DNA of 64,000 bases from Rhizobiaceae bacterium (GCA_017644105.1 JAEPMD010000017.1:33978-97977); one strand, 5' to 3'; shown: positions 25,867-34,952, counted from the first letter of the stretch. A program made the numbers and translations. Notes: generated by a model not told the origin, from the sequence alone.

Positions 25867-27000
25867 ATGAGACTTAAATCGACACCCCAACCTACGCATA
25901 ACAAAACAAAATTTGCAGCTCTTGCATTCACTTCGGTTGCCGTGAGCGTTTTAAGTGCACAGGCATTTGCAGCCTCAAATCAAGTCAGCATTACGGAAGC
26001 CGATGGTCAACGCTGCATGACATCAAATGGCATTCCCGATCATCAAACTGGACAGTTTCCGAACAATGGAAACCCGCATTCTATCTCGACACAAAATACC
26101 AAGCTTTGCGTGGATGCGACACCGGTGAAAGGTTCAACCGCGCAAGATCTGCGTGGCACAATCGGCTTTGCATTGAACGGTGTGATCATTCGCCCCGGCA
26201 CAGCGGATTGGTATGATGCATCTTCATCCCGCGGTCATTCCCGCGATCGTTCATCGGGCTGGAATTTAGATGGTGTGGGTGCAAGAGAAGCGCTTGGCCT
26301 CGATAGTAATAACGCCCATGTTGGTCCGGATGGTGAATATCACTATCACGCGCCATCTGATGGCATATTAGCAGCCGCACAAGGCACATTGATTGGCTAC
26401 GCAGCTGATGGTCATGAAATCCACTATGTGGGTGCAGGAGCCAATCCAAGCTGGCAGCTTAAATCCGGCACGCGTGGCACAGCGCCAGGTGGCCAATATG
26501 ACGGCACCTATAATCAGGACTTTGAATATGTGGCAGGATCAGGCAATCTTGATAAATGTAATGGTGGAACGCTGAACGGGAAGTATGTCTATTTTGCCAC
26601 CGATGCATACCCCTTTTTCCCACGCTGTGCCAATGGCGAAATTTCATCTGATTTCAAACCTGGCGGTGGTCAAACAGCTGGTCGCCAGGGTGGTGAACGC
26701 GGTGAGCGCGGTCAACGCGGCCAAGGACGCGAACAAGCGCAGGGCTTTGGCAATCGTTTAGGCAAGATATTTGGCCGAAATGGCAATCGTCAAGAACAGA
26801 CCAGTTTGCGCGGAAATAACCGCGCCGGTGGCCAACAAGGTCGTGGTGAACGCCGCGGTCCACCTGAATTTGCACTGGTGGCCTGCCAAACAAAAGCTGT
26901 TGGTAACGCCTGTTCTATGACAACCCCGCGCGGTCAAGTCACAGGCCAATGCGTTTTGACACGAGATCAACAAACAGCCTGCCGCCCTCAGCGTCGCTAA
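25867..27000 (+). CDS. Exported YHYH-domain protein with Gly/Arg/Gln-rich tail
   Basis: A 377-aa protein with a Sec signal peptide (FAALAFTSVAVSVLSAQAFA, cut before ASNQ), a YHYH domain (GPDGEYHYHAPSDGIL plus GYAADGHEIHY), a low-complexity G/R/Q/E tail (repeats of RGERGQRGQ and RGNNRAGGQQGRG) and a C-terminal four-cysteine module beginning PPEFALVACQTK. Such modules accompany YHYH proteins next to two-component systems and may bind a metal or cell-wall component; no function is established. AGAGAG precedes the ATG. It is divergent from the BaeSR-like system, whose sensor carries a similar P/Q/R/G-rich insert. Confidence 0.85.
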   Translation: MRLKSTPQPTHNKTKFAALAFTSVAVSVLSAQAFAASNQVSITEADGQRCMTSNGIPDHQTGQFPNNGNPHSISTQNTKLCVDATPVKGSTAQDLRGTIGFALNGVIIRPGTADWYDASSSRGHSRDRSSGWNLDGVGAREALGLDSNNAHVGPDGEYHYHAPSDGILAAAQGTLIGYAADGHEIHYVGAGANPSWQLKSGTRGTAPGGQYDGTYNQDFEYVAGSGNLDKCNGGTLNGKYVYFATDAYPFFPRCANGEISSDFKPGGGQTAGRQGGERGERGQRGQGREQAQGFGNRLGKIFGRNGNRQEQTSLRGNNRAGGQQGRGERRGPPEFALVACQTKAVGNACSMTTPRGQVTGQCVLTRDQQTACRPQRR

Positions 27001-27114
27001 TCCATCGCATGGCGCTGAAGCAGAAATTGGTCGTTAAGGCATTCTCGACCCATTTCCAACCAATCACGGAGGAGACTTTTCTACACTCAATGTGATGGCC
27101 TGCTATTTGTTGAA

Positions 27115-27156
27115 GGCCAAAGCAAAACCCCAGACCTCACAACCTTTGCTTTGGCC
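27115..27156 (+). ncRNA. Strong hairpin downstream of the YHYH gene
   Basis: A perfect 12-bp stem, GGCCAAAGCAAA with TTTGCTTTGGCC, closes an 18-nt C/A-rich loop. It is followed 6 bp later by a second hairpin with a T tract. The pair could be the structured 3' UTR of the YHYH message or a separate small RNA; a promoter cannot be pinned down. Confidence 0.4.
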
Positions 27157-27162
27157 GATATG

Positions 27163-27199
27163 AACACCCAAATCCCCGCCGGATTTGGGTGTTTTTATG
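27163..27199 (+). terminator. Rho-independent terminator
   Basis: AACACCCAAATCC pairs with GGATTTGGGTGTT (13 bp) around a 5-nt loop, followed by a T-rich stretch. This is the strongest intrinsic terminator of this part of the window and ends the YHYH transcript. Its last bases overlap the end of a small gene on the other strand. Confidence 0.88.
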
Positions 27200-27395
27200 G
27201 TTTTTTGACAAAAATTAGATGCAAGAGCGTGATCAAAGTCGACAATACTAAAGCCACGGTGGCATATTCTAATATGGTCTCAGCCTCCAGATAACCATAT
27301 TTAAGGTAGCTCCCTATGCACCCGCCAGCGGCGCCAGCGATGCTTAATAGGGAATGATACCTGGTCGCGATAAAACTGGTTTTTAGTTTTTGCAT
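27195..27395 (-). CDS. Small membrane protein
   Basis: A possible 66-aa protein with two hydrophobic segments (LSIAGAAGGCIGSYL, weaker, and ILEYATVALVLSTLITLLHLIF) and basic ends (MQKLKTSF at the start, VKKP at the end), a normal inside-positive layout. There is no good ribosome site before the ATG. Its stop codon lies within the T tract of the terminator on the + strand. No family recognised; could be a chance ORF. Confidence 0.4.
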   Translation of the reverse strand: MQKLKTSFIATRYHSLLSIAGAAGGCIGSYLKYGYLEAETILEYATVALVLSTLITLLHLIFVKKP

Positions 27396-27631
27396 TTTTT
27401 AATCTTTATAATAGCAAAACTTAGAATTACTTTTTCATAAATTGCATTTTAAATCTGATACACGCGCAAGGTTTTTCTGTTCGAAACACCGCGCTCGGCA
27501 CGCAAATAAGCAAGGTGCAAAAACAGATTAATTTCGGTCACATTCTTGCTTGATTTAATCTCTAATGGGTCTAAACTTCACAATTGTGTAGTGATTTGAT
27601 CCAAAATCACGCTTTTTCGACAATTAGTACA
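27396..27631. other. Intergenic promoter region
   Basis: About 235 bp of AT-rich DNA before the MFS-GNAT operon. It presumably carries that promoter and the one for the small membrane protein. No further structure seen. Confidence 0.35.
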
Positions 27632-28930
27632 ATGAAAAACAAAATCTTTTCGCTTTCGGCCCTCCTGCTTGGATCGGGCTTTTTGTTCTTTGCTGGTGGC
27701 TTAAACGGGCTCATCTTGCCTGTGCGTGGTGCAGCAGAAGGCTTTTCAGCCTTTAGTTTGGGCCTTTTGGGAACCGGGTGGGCCGTCGGTTATATTGCCG
27801 GCTGCTTGTATGTCCCGCGCCTTGTGACCAAGGTCGGACACGTGCGCTCCTTCAGCGTTATGGCAGCAGTTGCGTCCTTGTCTATTCTCCTCTCGGCGCT
27901 GATTGTCTTTCCAAGTTCATGGATCATCTTGCGTTCGTTGTCCGGATTTGCCTTTGCTGGTGCGGCGATGATCGTAGAAAGCTGGCTGACAAGCACGACC
28001 GAACCCAAAGAACGCGGCTCAGTGTTTGGCACTTATACCATGATCAATCTGCTCGGCAGCACATTGGGGCAGCTATCCATTGCCACCAGCGGTGAACTCG
28101 GCCTTGAATTTTTCATCATCGGTGCGGTGTTTTATTCCCTTGCATTGCTGCCAACAGCGGTGTCTGCATCATCCACGCCTGCCCCATTGTCAGAAGCAAA
28201 ACTCGACTTGAAAGCGCTATGGCTCAATTCACCCATAGCTGTAGTCGCAGTTGTCTGCGTTGGTGTGTCCAATGGCGCATTTGGGACGCTGGGCGCGGTT
28301 TATGCAGGCGATATCGGTCTTTCAGTTGGCGCAATCTCCCTGTTTATGTCAGCTCCTATTCTCGCAGGTGCCTTATCACAAATACCGGTCGGTTACGCCT
28401 CTGATCACATGGATCGGCGTTATGTGCTATTAATCGTCGGCATTTTGGCGATCGTTGCAGATCTAATGTTCATTACGGTCGCTACCACCGATCCAACCAT
28501 ATTGATCATTAAAGCCGCGGGCTTTGGCGCGCTCATTTTTGTCATGTATCCGATCATCATTGCGCACGCCAATGACCATGCGAAGGCTGGCTCTGCGCTG
28601 CAGGTCACAAGTGGTTTACTGCTGCTACAGGGGGTTGGCACCATATCTGGCCCACTGGTTGCTGGTGGGCTGATGTCGATTTATGGGCCGCAAGGTCTCT
28701 TCATTGTGGTCTTGATTGCGCATATTGTCATCGTTGTTTACGCGATTTACCGGATGGCAAAACGCCGTGCGGTGGCAGCGGCTGACAAAGCGAGATTTAT
28801 CCTGTCCAATCCACTGCGTGGAAGTACACCACAGACACCTGTCTTATCTGGTCGGTCGATGGAAAAGATATCTGCATTCCTTGAAGAGAAAAACCGCGCC
28901 GCAGAAAAGGACAAGGACACAAAGGAATGA
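27632..28930 (+). CDS. MFS transporter (YcaD-like)
   Basis: A 432-aa, 12-segment MFS protein. Hallmarks of the YcaD group include GGLNGLILPVRG at the first helix, GFAFAGAAMIVESWLTSTT after helix 4 and the loop GYASDHMDRRYVLL. The C-terminus has a polar tail (about 60 residues, ending AEKDKDTKE). I use the ATG at 27632; a GTG 48 bases upstream is in frame but lacks a ribosome site. The stop overlaps the start of the next gene (ATGA), so they are coupled. Confidence 0.85.
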   Translation: MKNKIFSLSALLLGSGFLFFAGGLNGLILPVRGAAEGFSAFSLGLLGTGWAVGYIAGCLYVPRLVTKVGHVRSFSVMAAVASLSILLSALIVFPSSWIILRSLSGFAFAGAAMIVESWLTSTTEPKERGSVFGTYTMINLLGSTLGQLSIATSGELGLEFFIIGAVFYSLALLPTAVSASSTPAPLSEAKLDLKALWLNSPIAVVAVVCVGVSNGAFGTLGAVYAGDIGLSVGAISLFMSAPILAGALSQIPVGYASDHMDRRYVLLIVGILAIVADLMFITVATTDPTILIIKAAGFGALIFVMYPIIIAHANDHAKAGSALQVTSGLLLLQGVGTISGPLVAGGLMSIYGPQGLFIVVLIAHIVIVVYAIYRMAKRRAVAAADKARFILSNPLRGSTPQTPVLSGRSMEKISAFLEEKNRAAEKDKDTKE

Positions 28931-29805
28931 TTATCAGGCTGCTTGATAATCAAGATTCAGCTGTCACCAAAGCTTTTCTCGATAAACATATAGAAACCTC
29001 ATTGTTTTTGCGGTCGAACATGGAAAAAGTTGGCCTAGAAAATCAAGGCAATGCCTATCAAGGTGATTATTTTGGGGCATTCGGCGATGATGAACTCGTT
29101 GGTGTAATTGCGCATTACTGGAATGGTACTGTGATGATGCAATCGCCAGATTTGACCGTGTTATCACAGCTTTATAATGAGATTACATTAAATATGACAC
29201 GCCCGGTGAAAGCCGTTGTGGGTGATGCGGAACAAGGCCAATATATCCTAAAACGTCTGACAATCGCAGAAGAAAAATTTGCGCTCAATGCAATTGATAG
29301 CCTGATGTCGTTGGATTTAAATAAGCTCTATATTCCGCGTGCAAAGGACAATTCCCTTGCCATGGTCGATATTACAGAACGCCACTTTGAGATCCTAAAA
29401 AAGTGGACACGCGCGTATGAGATTGAAGCGCTCGGCACGCCCGATGATGACCAACTTATCGAAAAGTCCATAAAGACAGCTCATGATCTTATTGATGGTG
29501 ATAATTGTTGGATTTTAGAGGCAGATGGCGTGCCGGTCGCGCTTTCAGGGTTCAATGCGCAACTACCCGAAATTGTGCAGGTTGGCCCCGTTTGGACACC
29601 GCCTGAACATAGAAATAAAGGCTATGCCCGCCATCTCGTCGCACGCACGCTCGAGCATGCAAGAGCGCGTGGCGTTCAACAGTCGATCCTGTTTACGGAT
29701 GTGCCCGCAGCCCAAAAAGCTTATGAAGCCATTGGTTATAGAGAGATTGGCAAGTTTCAACTGGCCTTGCTGAAAGAACCTATTTCCGACTTATCTGGTC
29801 GATGA
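28927..29805 (+). CDS. GNAT family N-acetyltransferase, two-domain
   Basis: A 292-aa protein. The C-terminal half is a typical GNAT domain with motif A (VGPVWTPPEHRNKGYARHLVARTL, acetyl-CoA loop R-N-K-G-Y-A) and SILFTDVPAAQKAYEAIGY. The N-terminal half looks like a degenerate GNAT or FR47-type partner domain (FLRSNMEKVGL). It overlaps the upstream MFS gene by four bases, suggesting acetylation and export of one compound. The 3' end overlaps the convergent LysR gene by 26 bp. Confidence 0.83.
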   Translation: MIIRLLDNQDSAVTKAFLDKHIETSLFLRSNMEKVGLENQGNAYQGDYFGAFGDDELVGVIAHYWNGTVMMQSPDLTVLSQLYNEITLNMTRPVKAVVGDAEQGQYILKRLTIAEEKFALNAIDSLMSLDLNKLYIPRAKDNSLAMVDITERHFEILKKWTRAYEIEALGTPDDDQLIEKSIKTAHDLIDGDNCWILEADGVPVALSGFNAQLPEIVQVGPVWTPPEHRNKGYARHLVARTLEHARARGVQQSILFTDVPAAQKAYEAIGYREIGKFQLALLKEPISDLSGR

Positions 29806-30658
29806 ATAGCCTAACCAATCCATGGCGCGGGGCGTTGGTTGGCCACATGGCATAAACATCGATCATATCAAGCTTCCAATCCGGCAACACATAAGCAACC
29901 TCTCCCGCTTCCACCCCGGGCTCGGAAATAAATTCCGGCACCATGGCCAATCCGCAATCAGCTTTTGCGAGTTGAAACAAAGCACGCGCATCATTGGCCT
30001 TTAATCGTGCATCTGGGCGCAAGATAACTGGCTCCTCGGCCTCTTTGTAGAAGGTTGGTTTGATATGCCGGACCGGAGACAATTCCAACCAATCCCAATT
30101 TGCCAAGTCAGCTGGTGTTGTAGGTTCTCCCCGCTCTGAGATATATGCCTGCGACGCAATCAGGCGTCGCGGCACCGAAAACAACTTGCGCGATGAACCG
30201 GTTAGTTCTGGCCGTACGCCCATACGTATGGCGATGTCAAATCCGCTTGCGATTAACTCCTTGCGCATATCGGTAAAGTCGATTGCCAATTCCACACCCG
30301 GATAATTATGCGAAAACTTTGCCACTAAATCCATGAAATGCGACGTAGACAGCACCGAAGGCGCAGTGATCCGCAAAATCCCGCTTGGATTGCTCGACGT
30401 ATTTGAAACCTCTTCCAGGCCTTTTTCCGCCGCTTCAATCATTTGATGAGCGGAAGCTAAAAACTGCTCACCTTCTGGCGTCAAAGCGATTTTGCGGGTG
30501 GAGCGATACAATAACGCGCATCCTAAATGCTCTTCCAATTGCGAGATGTGATGACTAACCACCGAAGGCGATAGACGCAGCTCCTGTGCAGCACCCCTGA
30601 ATGATCCATGATCCACCGTTTTGGCAAAGATCGCAATCTGACGAAGTTTATCGAGCAT
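29780..30658 (-). CDS. LysR family transcriptional regulator
   Basis: A 292-aa LysR regulator of the CrgA/AaeR-like group. The HTH is LRQIAIFAKTVDHGSFRGAA then LRLSPSVVSHHISQLEEHLG; the effector domain opens GILRITAPSVLSTSHFM. It is divergent, across 131 bp, from a gene for an exported SnoaL-like protein and probably controls that gene and its neighbour. The 3' end overlaps the GNAT gene. Confidence 0.92.
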   Translation of the reverse strand: MLDKLRQIAIFAKTVDHGSFRGAAQELRLSPSVVSHHISQLEEHLGCALLYRSTRKIALTPEGEQFLASAHQMIEAAEKGLEEVSNTSSNPSGILRITAPSVLSTSHFMDLVAKFSHNYPGVELAIDFTDMRKELIASGFDIAIRMGVRPELTGSSRKLFSVPRRLIASQAYISERGEPTTPADLANWDWLELSPVRHIKPTFYKEAEEPVILRPDARLKANDARALFQLAKADCGLAMVPEFISEPGVEAGEVAYVLPDWKLDMIDVYAMWPTNAPRHGLVRLFIDQISRK

Positions 30659-30789
30659 TATTTAAATTTTCCGAACAGTTACTTTTAATAATCTTATCTT
30701 ATCGATGAATTGGGAAATGTCTATAACCAAGATCGAGCAACCACAAATTCGAACTGCTCCCAAACCACAACGATCTTGGAGGATCAGAC

Positions 30790-31269
30790 ATGAAGAATAA
30801 TAGAATTATCGCAGCGATTATCTCGCTGTTTATGGCATTTTCAACTGGTAGCGCTTTGGCCGATGACAAAGCGTCTGTGCAAGCCTTTTACGACTTTTTG
30901 AGCAATCCAGCTTCTGAAAAACACGCAGCCGCTTTTATGGCAAACACATCAGAAAACTGGGAAAGCATTGGTGACTATTCCGGCAAATCCAAAAACCGTG
31001 ATGGCTTTACAGCGCAAATCGGCGGCTTTGGTAAATTGATCCCAGATCTGAACTGGGCTGTTGAAGAAATGCTGCAAGATGGCAATCGCTTTGTAGTGCG
31101 CAGCCGCGCGACAGGCACACCCGTTGGCCCAATGTTTGGTGTTGACGGTCAGGGCCGTGGATTTGATATCCTTGCGATTGATATCCACACCGTTGAAGAC
31201 GGTAAAATCGTCCGTTCATATCATGTCGAAGACTGGTCTACAGCGCTTCGTCAACTTTCTGGAAAATAG
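30790..31269 (+). CDS. Exported SnoaL-like (NTF2-fold) protein
   Basis: A 159-aa protein with a Sec signal peptide (IIAAIISLFMAFSTGSALA, cut before DDKAS) and a SnoaL-like polyketide-cyclase fold (VQAFYDFLSNPASEKHAAAF, then FGKLIPDLNWAVEEML, ending KIVRSYHVEDWSTALRQL). A strong TTGGAGGA ribosome site precedes the ATG. SnoaL-like proteins bind or isomerise small hydrophobic molecules; periplasmic members are poorly studied. It is probably under control of the divergent LysR gene and is followed by a second exported NTF2-fold gene. Confidence 0.85.
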   Translation: MKNNRIIAAIISLFMAFSTGSALADDKASVQAFYDFLSNPASEKHAAAFMANTSENWESIGDYSGKSKNRDGFTAQIGGFGKLIPDLNWAVEEMLQDGNRFVVRSRATGTPVGPMFGVDGQGRGFDILAIDIHTVEDGKIVRSYHVEDWSTALRQLSGK

Positions 31270-31275
31270 AACAAA

Positions 31276-31304
31276 AACAAGCGGTTCCTGGTGGACCGCT
31301 TGTT
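31276..31304 (+). terminator. Hairpin between the two SnoaL-like genes
   Basis: AACAAGCGGT pairs with ACCGCTTGTT (10 bp, 9-nt loop). It is followed by CTCTCCC rather than a T run, so it may only lower expression of the second gene or stabilise the first message. Confidence 0.5.
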
Positions 31305-31336
31305 CTCTCCCTAGCAGATAATTGAAAGGACACATT

Positions 31337-31831
31337 ATGAACAGACGAACAATTATGAAAGCCTCACTCGGCACTGCGCTTGCAGTGATTGTTGCCGAAT
31401 CCGTCCATGCAAGTGATATGGATGACGAAAGCCAGGCGACATTTGACACGGTTATGGCATTTATGGGCGCCATGGGCGCCGGCAAAATGGACGATATGTC
31501 GGCGCTGATGGCCGATGATATGGTTTGGCAGAATGAGGGTGACAGCACCCTACCCTGGATCGGCACCTGGGAAGGCAAAGAAGCCATTTTTGGTTTCTTG
31601 GGCGACTTTTCTCAAAATCTTACCGTGACTCATTGGCAGAATGAAGATGCATTTGCAAAAGGTGACACAGTTGCCGTTTTCGGGAAAATGAAAACAAAAG
31701 CAAATAAATCAGGCGTAGAAACTGATGAATTTACTTTCGCGCTACGTGCGAAAGCCAAAGACGGAAAAGTTGTGCTTTGGAACTGGTTTGAAGACACATT
31801 TGCAGTGAGCAACGCCTATCACGGCCGCTAA
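31337..31831 (+). CDS. Tat-exported NTF2/SnoaL-like protein
   Basis: A 164-aa protein. AAAGGA lies 6 nt before the ATG at 31337. The N-terminus (MNRRTIMKASLGTALAVIVAESVHAS) is a twin-arginine-type signal, followed by an NTF2-like limonene-hydroxylase/SnoaL fold (TVMAFMGAMGAGKMDDMSALMADDMVW, GTWEGKEAIFGFLGDF, KVVLWNWFEDTF). Tat export implies folding or cofactor insertion in the cytoplasm. It pairs with the Sec-exported SnoaL-like protein just upstream. Confidence 0.82.
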   Translation: MNRRTIMKASLGTALAVIVAESVHASDMDDESQATFDTVMAFMGAMGAGKMDDMSALMADDMVWQNEGDSTLPWIGTWEGKEAIFGFLGDFSQNLTVTHWQNEDAFAKGDTVAVFGKMKTKANKSGVETDEFTFALRAKAKDGKVVLWNWFEDTFAVSNAYHGR

Positions 31832-31863
31832 AACAGAGCTGCTGCACTTATTAAATTACTCTT

Positions 31864-31883
31864 TTGCGGGGTTCGCCCCGCAA
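31864..31883. terminator. GC-rich hairpin between convergent genes
   Basis: TTGCGGGG, loop TTCG, CCCCGCAA: an 8-bp stem with a UUCG tetraloop on + strand RNA. It lies between the convergent Tat-exported protein and SLC13 genes. There is no long T run on either side. Confidence 0.6.
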
Positions 31884-31889
31884 CATCAT

Positions 31890-33773
31890 CTAAAACACGA
31901 AGTTCATCACCGTCAGCGAAACGATTAGGAATAGAATCGTCATGATGCCGCCGCTCTTGACGAAATCAATCACCCGATAACCTGCAGGCCCCATGATCAA
32001 AGCATTGACCTGATGTGTGGGGATGAGGAATGAATTGGATGTTGAAATTGCCACCGTCAGCGCGAAAATAGCTGGATCACCACCCGCAGCCACAGCAATC
32101 GATACCGCGAGTGGCACCAACAAAACCGTTGCACCAACATTTGACATGATCAGCGTAAAAATGGTTGCCAGTACGGCAATACCTGCCTGTAACGCCCATA
32201 ATGGCCAGCCATTTAACAGATGCAAAATCTGATCGGCAATCCAGGTCGCGGTACCTGTTGATTGCACCGCCTGCCCCAAGGGGATGAGACTGGCGAGCAG
32301 AAAGACAGTACTCCAACTAATGGCATGATAGGCCTCGTCAATATCAATCACCTTAGTGACAATCATCCCCGCTGCACCTGCCAATAAGCACAAAGACAAT
32401 CTAATATCCGTGAAGAGGATCAGCCCAAGTGCGATGACAAAGAACAAAAGCGCCCAACCGAGTTTGGAGGGTCTTAATTCTTCGCGCGGAAAATCACTTG
32501 TCACCACCACAAAATCGCGGTCACGTGTGAGCCTTGTCAGTGATTGCCACGTCACGTGAATAACAAGCGTATCACCAGCCTGAAAAGGCACCTCGCCAAC
32601 GCGCGTGGATTCATGATCTTCGGTTTGCACATAAGATAGCGTTTCACCGCTGCGATGCACACCCAAAAGACTAGCGCCATAGGTGGTGCGAAACACCAAA
32701 TCATGGGCGCATTTGCCAATGACTTTTGACCCTGGCGGTATAACCATTTCCGCTACACCAGAAACTGTTGGCGCGTAATCTTCTGCAAAGACATCAAGAC
32801 CGTTGTGATTGATGAAACCTTCATCCTCAATCATCTGCTCAATGACTTCACGGCGACCCAAAACAGCAATCCGACATGGTGTTGTGATCGGTGTTTGAAT
32901 GACAGGTGCAAACCAGCGTTTACCGCGATAGGCGGTGCCAATGATATACATGTGATATTTACTCATCATGTCATCAATTGTCTGCCCTTCCACACGGTGG
33001 CCGGCTGGGATGGTGATCTCGAAAATATCGGTGTTCAGCCCGTAAAGTGACTTCACATATTCTTTCAATGATTGCCCGCTGGTACCGTCTTTACGATCGC
33101 CCTTAAAGGGCAAGATCCAGCGACCAAAGATCATGAAATAAATAATACCAGTGATCACCAGGCTGACGCCAATTGGCGTAACAGAAAAGAGATCAAAGGT
33201 TTGCATTTGCGCATCATCTGGCAGGGCCTCATTGGCGCCGATGATCAAATCATTGAGCAGAATAAGCGGCGATGATCCCACCATGGTCATGGTGCCGCCT
33301 AAAATGGCGCAAAAACCCATGGGCATTAACAGGCGGCTCAAAGGGATTTCTGTGCGCACAGAAATGCGGCTGACCACGGGGAGAAACAAAGCCGCAGCGC
33401 CAACATTTTGCATGAAAGAGGAAATCACACCCACAGTGCCGGATATGATTGGGATAATCCGCGCTTCTGTTGTACCCCCGCGCCTTAAAATCGTGGCGGC
33501 GACCTTGCTCATAATGCCGGTTTTATCCAATCCCGCACCAATAATCATCACCGCGACAATGGAGATAACCGCATTGGACGCAAAGCCGTCAAAGAGGTGG
33601 TTCACATCAGCGAGCGTTTGAAGTTCGGGGATTTGACTGAGCAGTCCTAAGATCACCATCACAATGATGGCGGCGAGATCAATCCTGATAATTTCAGAAA
33701 CAAACAAAATGACGGTAAATGCCAGAAGACCTAAAACAACGGCCATTTCTAGCGTAAATGCTACTTGATCCAA
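31890..33773 (-). CDS. SLC13/DASS-type transporter with RCK_C domains
   Basis: A 627-aa membrane protein. Two membrane halves, each with the SLC13 re-entrant signature (SFMQNVGAAALFLPVV and IMSNVGATVLLVPLAV, then STSNSFLIPTHQVNALI), flank a cytosolic insert of about 200 residues holding two TrkA-C/RCK_C-like modules (FEITIPAGHRVEGQTIDDM and AEMVIPPGSKVIGKCAHDLVF). The layout matches sulfate or dicarboxylate carriers of this group; the substrate is not deducible. It is a single-gene unit. Confidence 0.88.
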   Translation of the reverse strand: MDQVAFTLEMAVVLGLLAFTVILFVSEIIRIDLAAIIVMVILGLLSQIPELQTLADVNHLFDGFASNAVISIVAVMIIGAGLDKTGIMSKVAATILRRGGTTEARIIPIISGTVGVISSFMQNVGAAALFLPVVSRISVRTEIPLSRLLMPMGFCAILGGTMTMVGSSPLILLNDLIIGANEALPDDAQMQTFDLFSVTPIGVSLVITGIIYFMIFGRWILPFKGDRKDGTSGQSLKEYVKSLYGLNTDIFEITIPAGHRVEGQTIDDMMSKYHMYIIGTAYRGKRWFAPVIQTPITTPCRIAVLGRREVIEQMIEDEGFINHNGLDVFAEDYAPTVSGVAEMVIPPGSKVIGKCAHDLVFRTTYGASLLGVHRSGETLSYVQTEDHESTRVGEVPFQAGDTLVIHVTWQSLTRLTRDRDFVVVTSDFPREELRPSKLGWALLFFVIALGLILFTDIRLSLCLLAGAAGMIVTKVIDIDEAYHAISWSTVFLLASLIPLGQAVQSTGTATWIADQILHLLNGWPLWALQAGIAVLATIFTLIMSNVGATVLLVPLAVSIAVAAGGDPAIFALTVAISTSNSFLIPTHQVNALIMGPAGYRVIDFVKSGGIMTILFLIVSLTVMNFVF

Positions 33774-34025
33774 CTAAAAAACTCTCCCTCGGCCCAACTA
33801 TCACTTAAATTCAAAAATCTTGCAAGGTTTTGTAAAAATTGTGAGATTTGCGTGTGGAGAACGCAAAATTGTTCTCATTTTTTGCAATTTCTGTCCGAAA
33901 ATCGCGCGTTTATCCACGTGACCGGATCATTTCGCATCACAAACAAAAAGTTCATGTGCAAAATCGAATCTCCTTTGCTAAATTCAATGCAGTTCTGGTT
34001 TGCACCTAAATGGGGAAGCTCAAAC

Positions 34026-34952
34026 GTGCTCGCGAATAAAGGTCAATATCAACGCCACCGCATTAATCGTTCGCTCAACCATATTCGCGACCATCTCACC
34101 GGGCATTTGAACCTAGATCAATTGGCCGATGCAGCGTGTTTATCCAAATATCATTTCATCCGCGTATTTCATCAGCATTTGGGAGAAACTCCCAATCAGT
34201 TTATCTCTCGCCGTCGGTTGGAATGCGCGACAGCCAAATTGATTTTCAGGCCCGATAGTTCCATTACAGATATTGCGCTTGATAGCGGGTTTTCAGGTTC
34301 TGACGTGTTCGCACGTGCATTCCGGGCCAAATATCGTCGTGCACCCAGATCGATCAAAAATGCTGATTTGTCGATCTTTGAAGAACTCGGAAAAGGCTGC
34401 GCCCAAAAATATGAAATCTTTAAACCCGGTCATGAGGTTTTGCCGATTGAGATCAATTTGCTATCGGTCAATATTGAGTTTAGACCGGCTTATTATGTGT
34501 GTTACATGCGCCATATCGGCTCCTTCGGCGATGCGGGAAATAGCATTACCAACACGTTCACCAAGCTGCAGGATTGGGCGCGTCGTCGAGAACTTTTAAA
34601 GCCCACATCGTTTTTTATTGGCATATCCCATAACGATAGCAATGCAACGCCAGCCGGCCGATGTATCTATGACGCTGGCATGGTGATGGATGACGAGATT
34701 GCCGAGGATGATCAGGTCAGCGTTCAGCTGGTGCCTGGAGGATATTACGCCATCTTAGATGTCAAATGCATACCACAAATGCTTAACCGATATTGGGATT
34801 GGTTCTTGGGGGACTGGTTCTCACAATCCAATTTGAAACGGCGCAAAGGGATCTATTATGAATATTTCCCACAATCAGGATCCCTGCCCGTAAAAGCAAT
34901 ATTTGGTGCGCAATTATGCGCACCCATCGAAAATCCTAATCCCCCGCTTTAA
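34026..34952 (+). CDS. AraC family regulator with GyrI-like effector domain
   Basis: A 308-aa Rob/SoxS-like regulator. Two AraC helix-turn-helix units occupy the N-terminal 110 residues (HLNLDQLADAACLSKYHFIRVFHQHLG and SITDIALDSGFSGSDVFARAFRAKY); the C-terminal part is a GyrI-like small-molecule-binding domain (YVCYMRHIGSFGDAG, QLVPGGYYAILDVK). I choose the GTG at 34026 because GGGGAAG lies 7 nt upstream and the preceding in-frame codons look non-coding. The target is unknown; the YceI gene follows about 100 bp later in the same direction. Confidence 0.85.
   Translation: MLANKGQYQRHRINRSLNHIRDHLTGHLNLDQLADAACLSKYHFIRVFHQHLGETPNQFISRRRLECATAKLIFRPDSSITDIALDSGFSGSDVFARAFRAKYRRAPRSIKNADLSIFEELGKGCAQKYEIFKPGHEVLPIEINLLSVNIEFRPAYYVCYMRHIGSFGDAGNSITNTFTKLQDWARRRELLKPTSFFIGISHNDSNATPAGRCIYDAGMVMDDEIAEDDQVSVQLVPGGYYAILDVKCIPQMLNRYWDWFLGDWFSQSNLKRRKGIYYEYFPQSGSLPVKAIFGAQLCAPIENPNPPL

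Noticed and set aside
27001..27320. Open frame reading through the two hairpins after the YHYH gene
   Set aside because: No start codon with a ribosome site before the terminator, and it would run through a strong intrinsic terminator.
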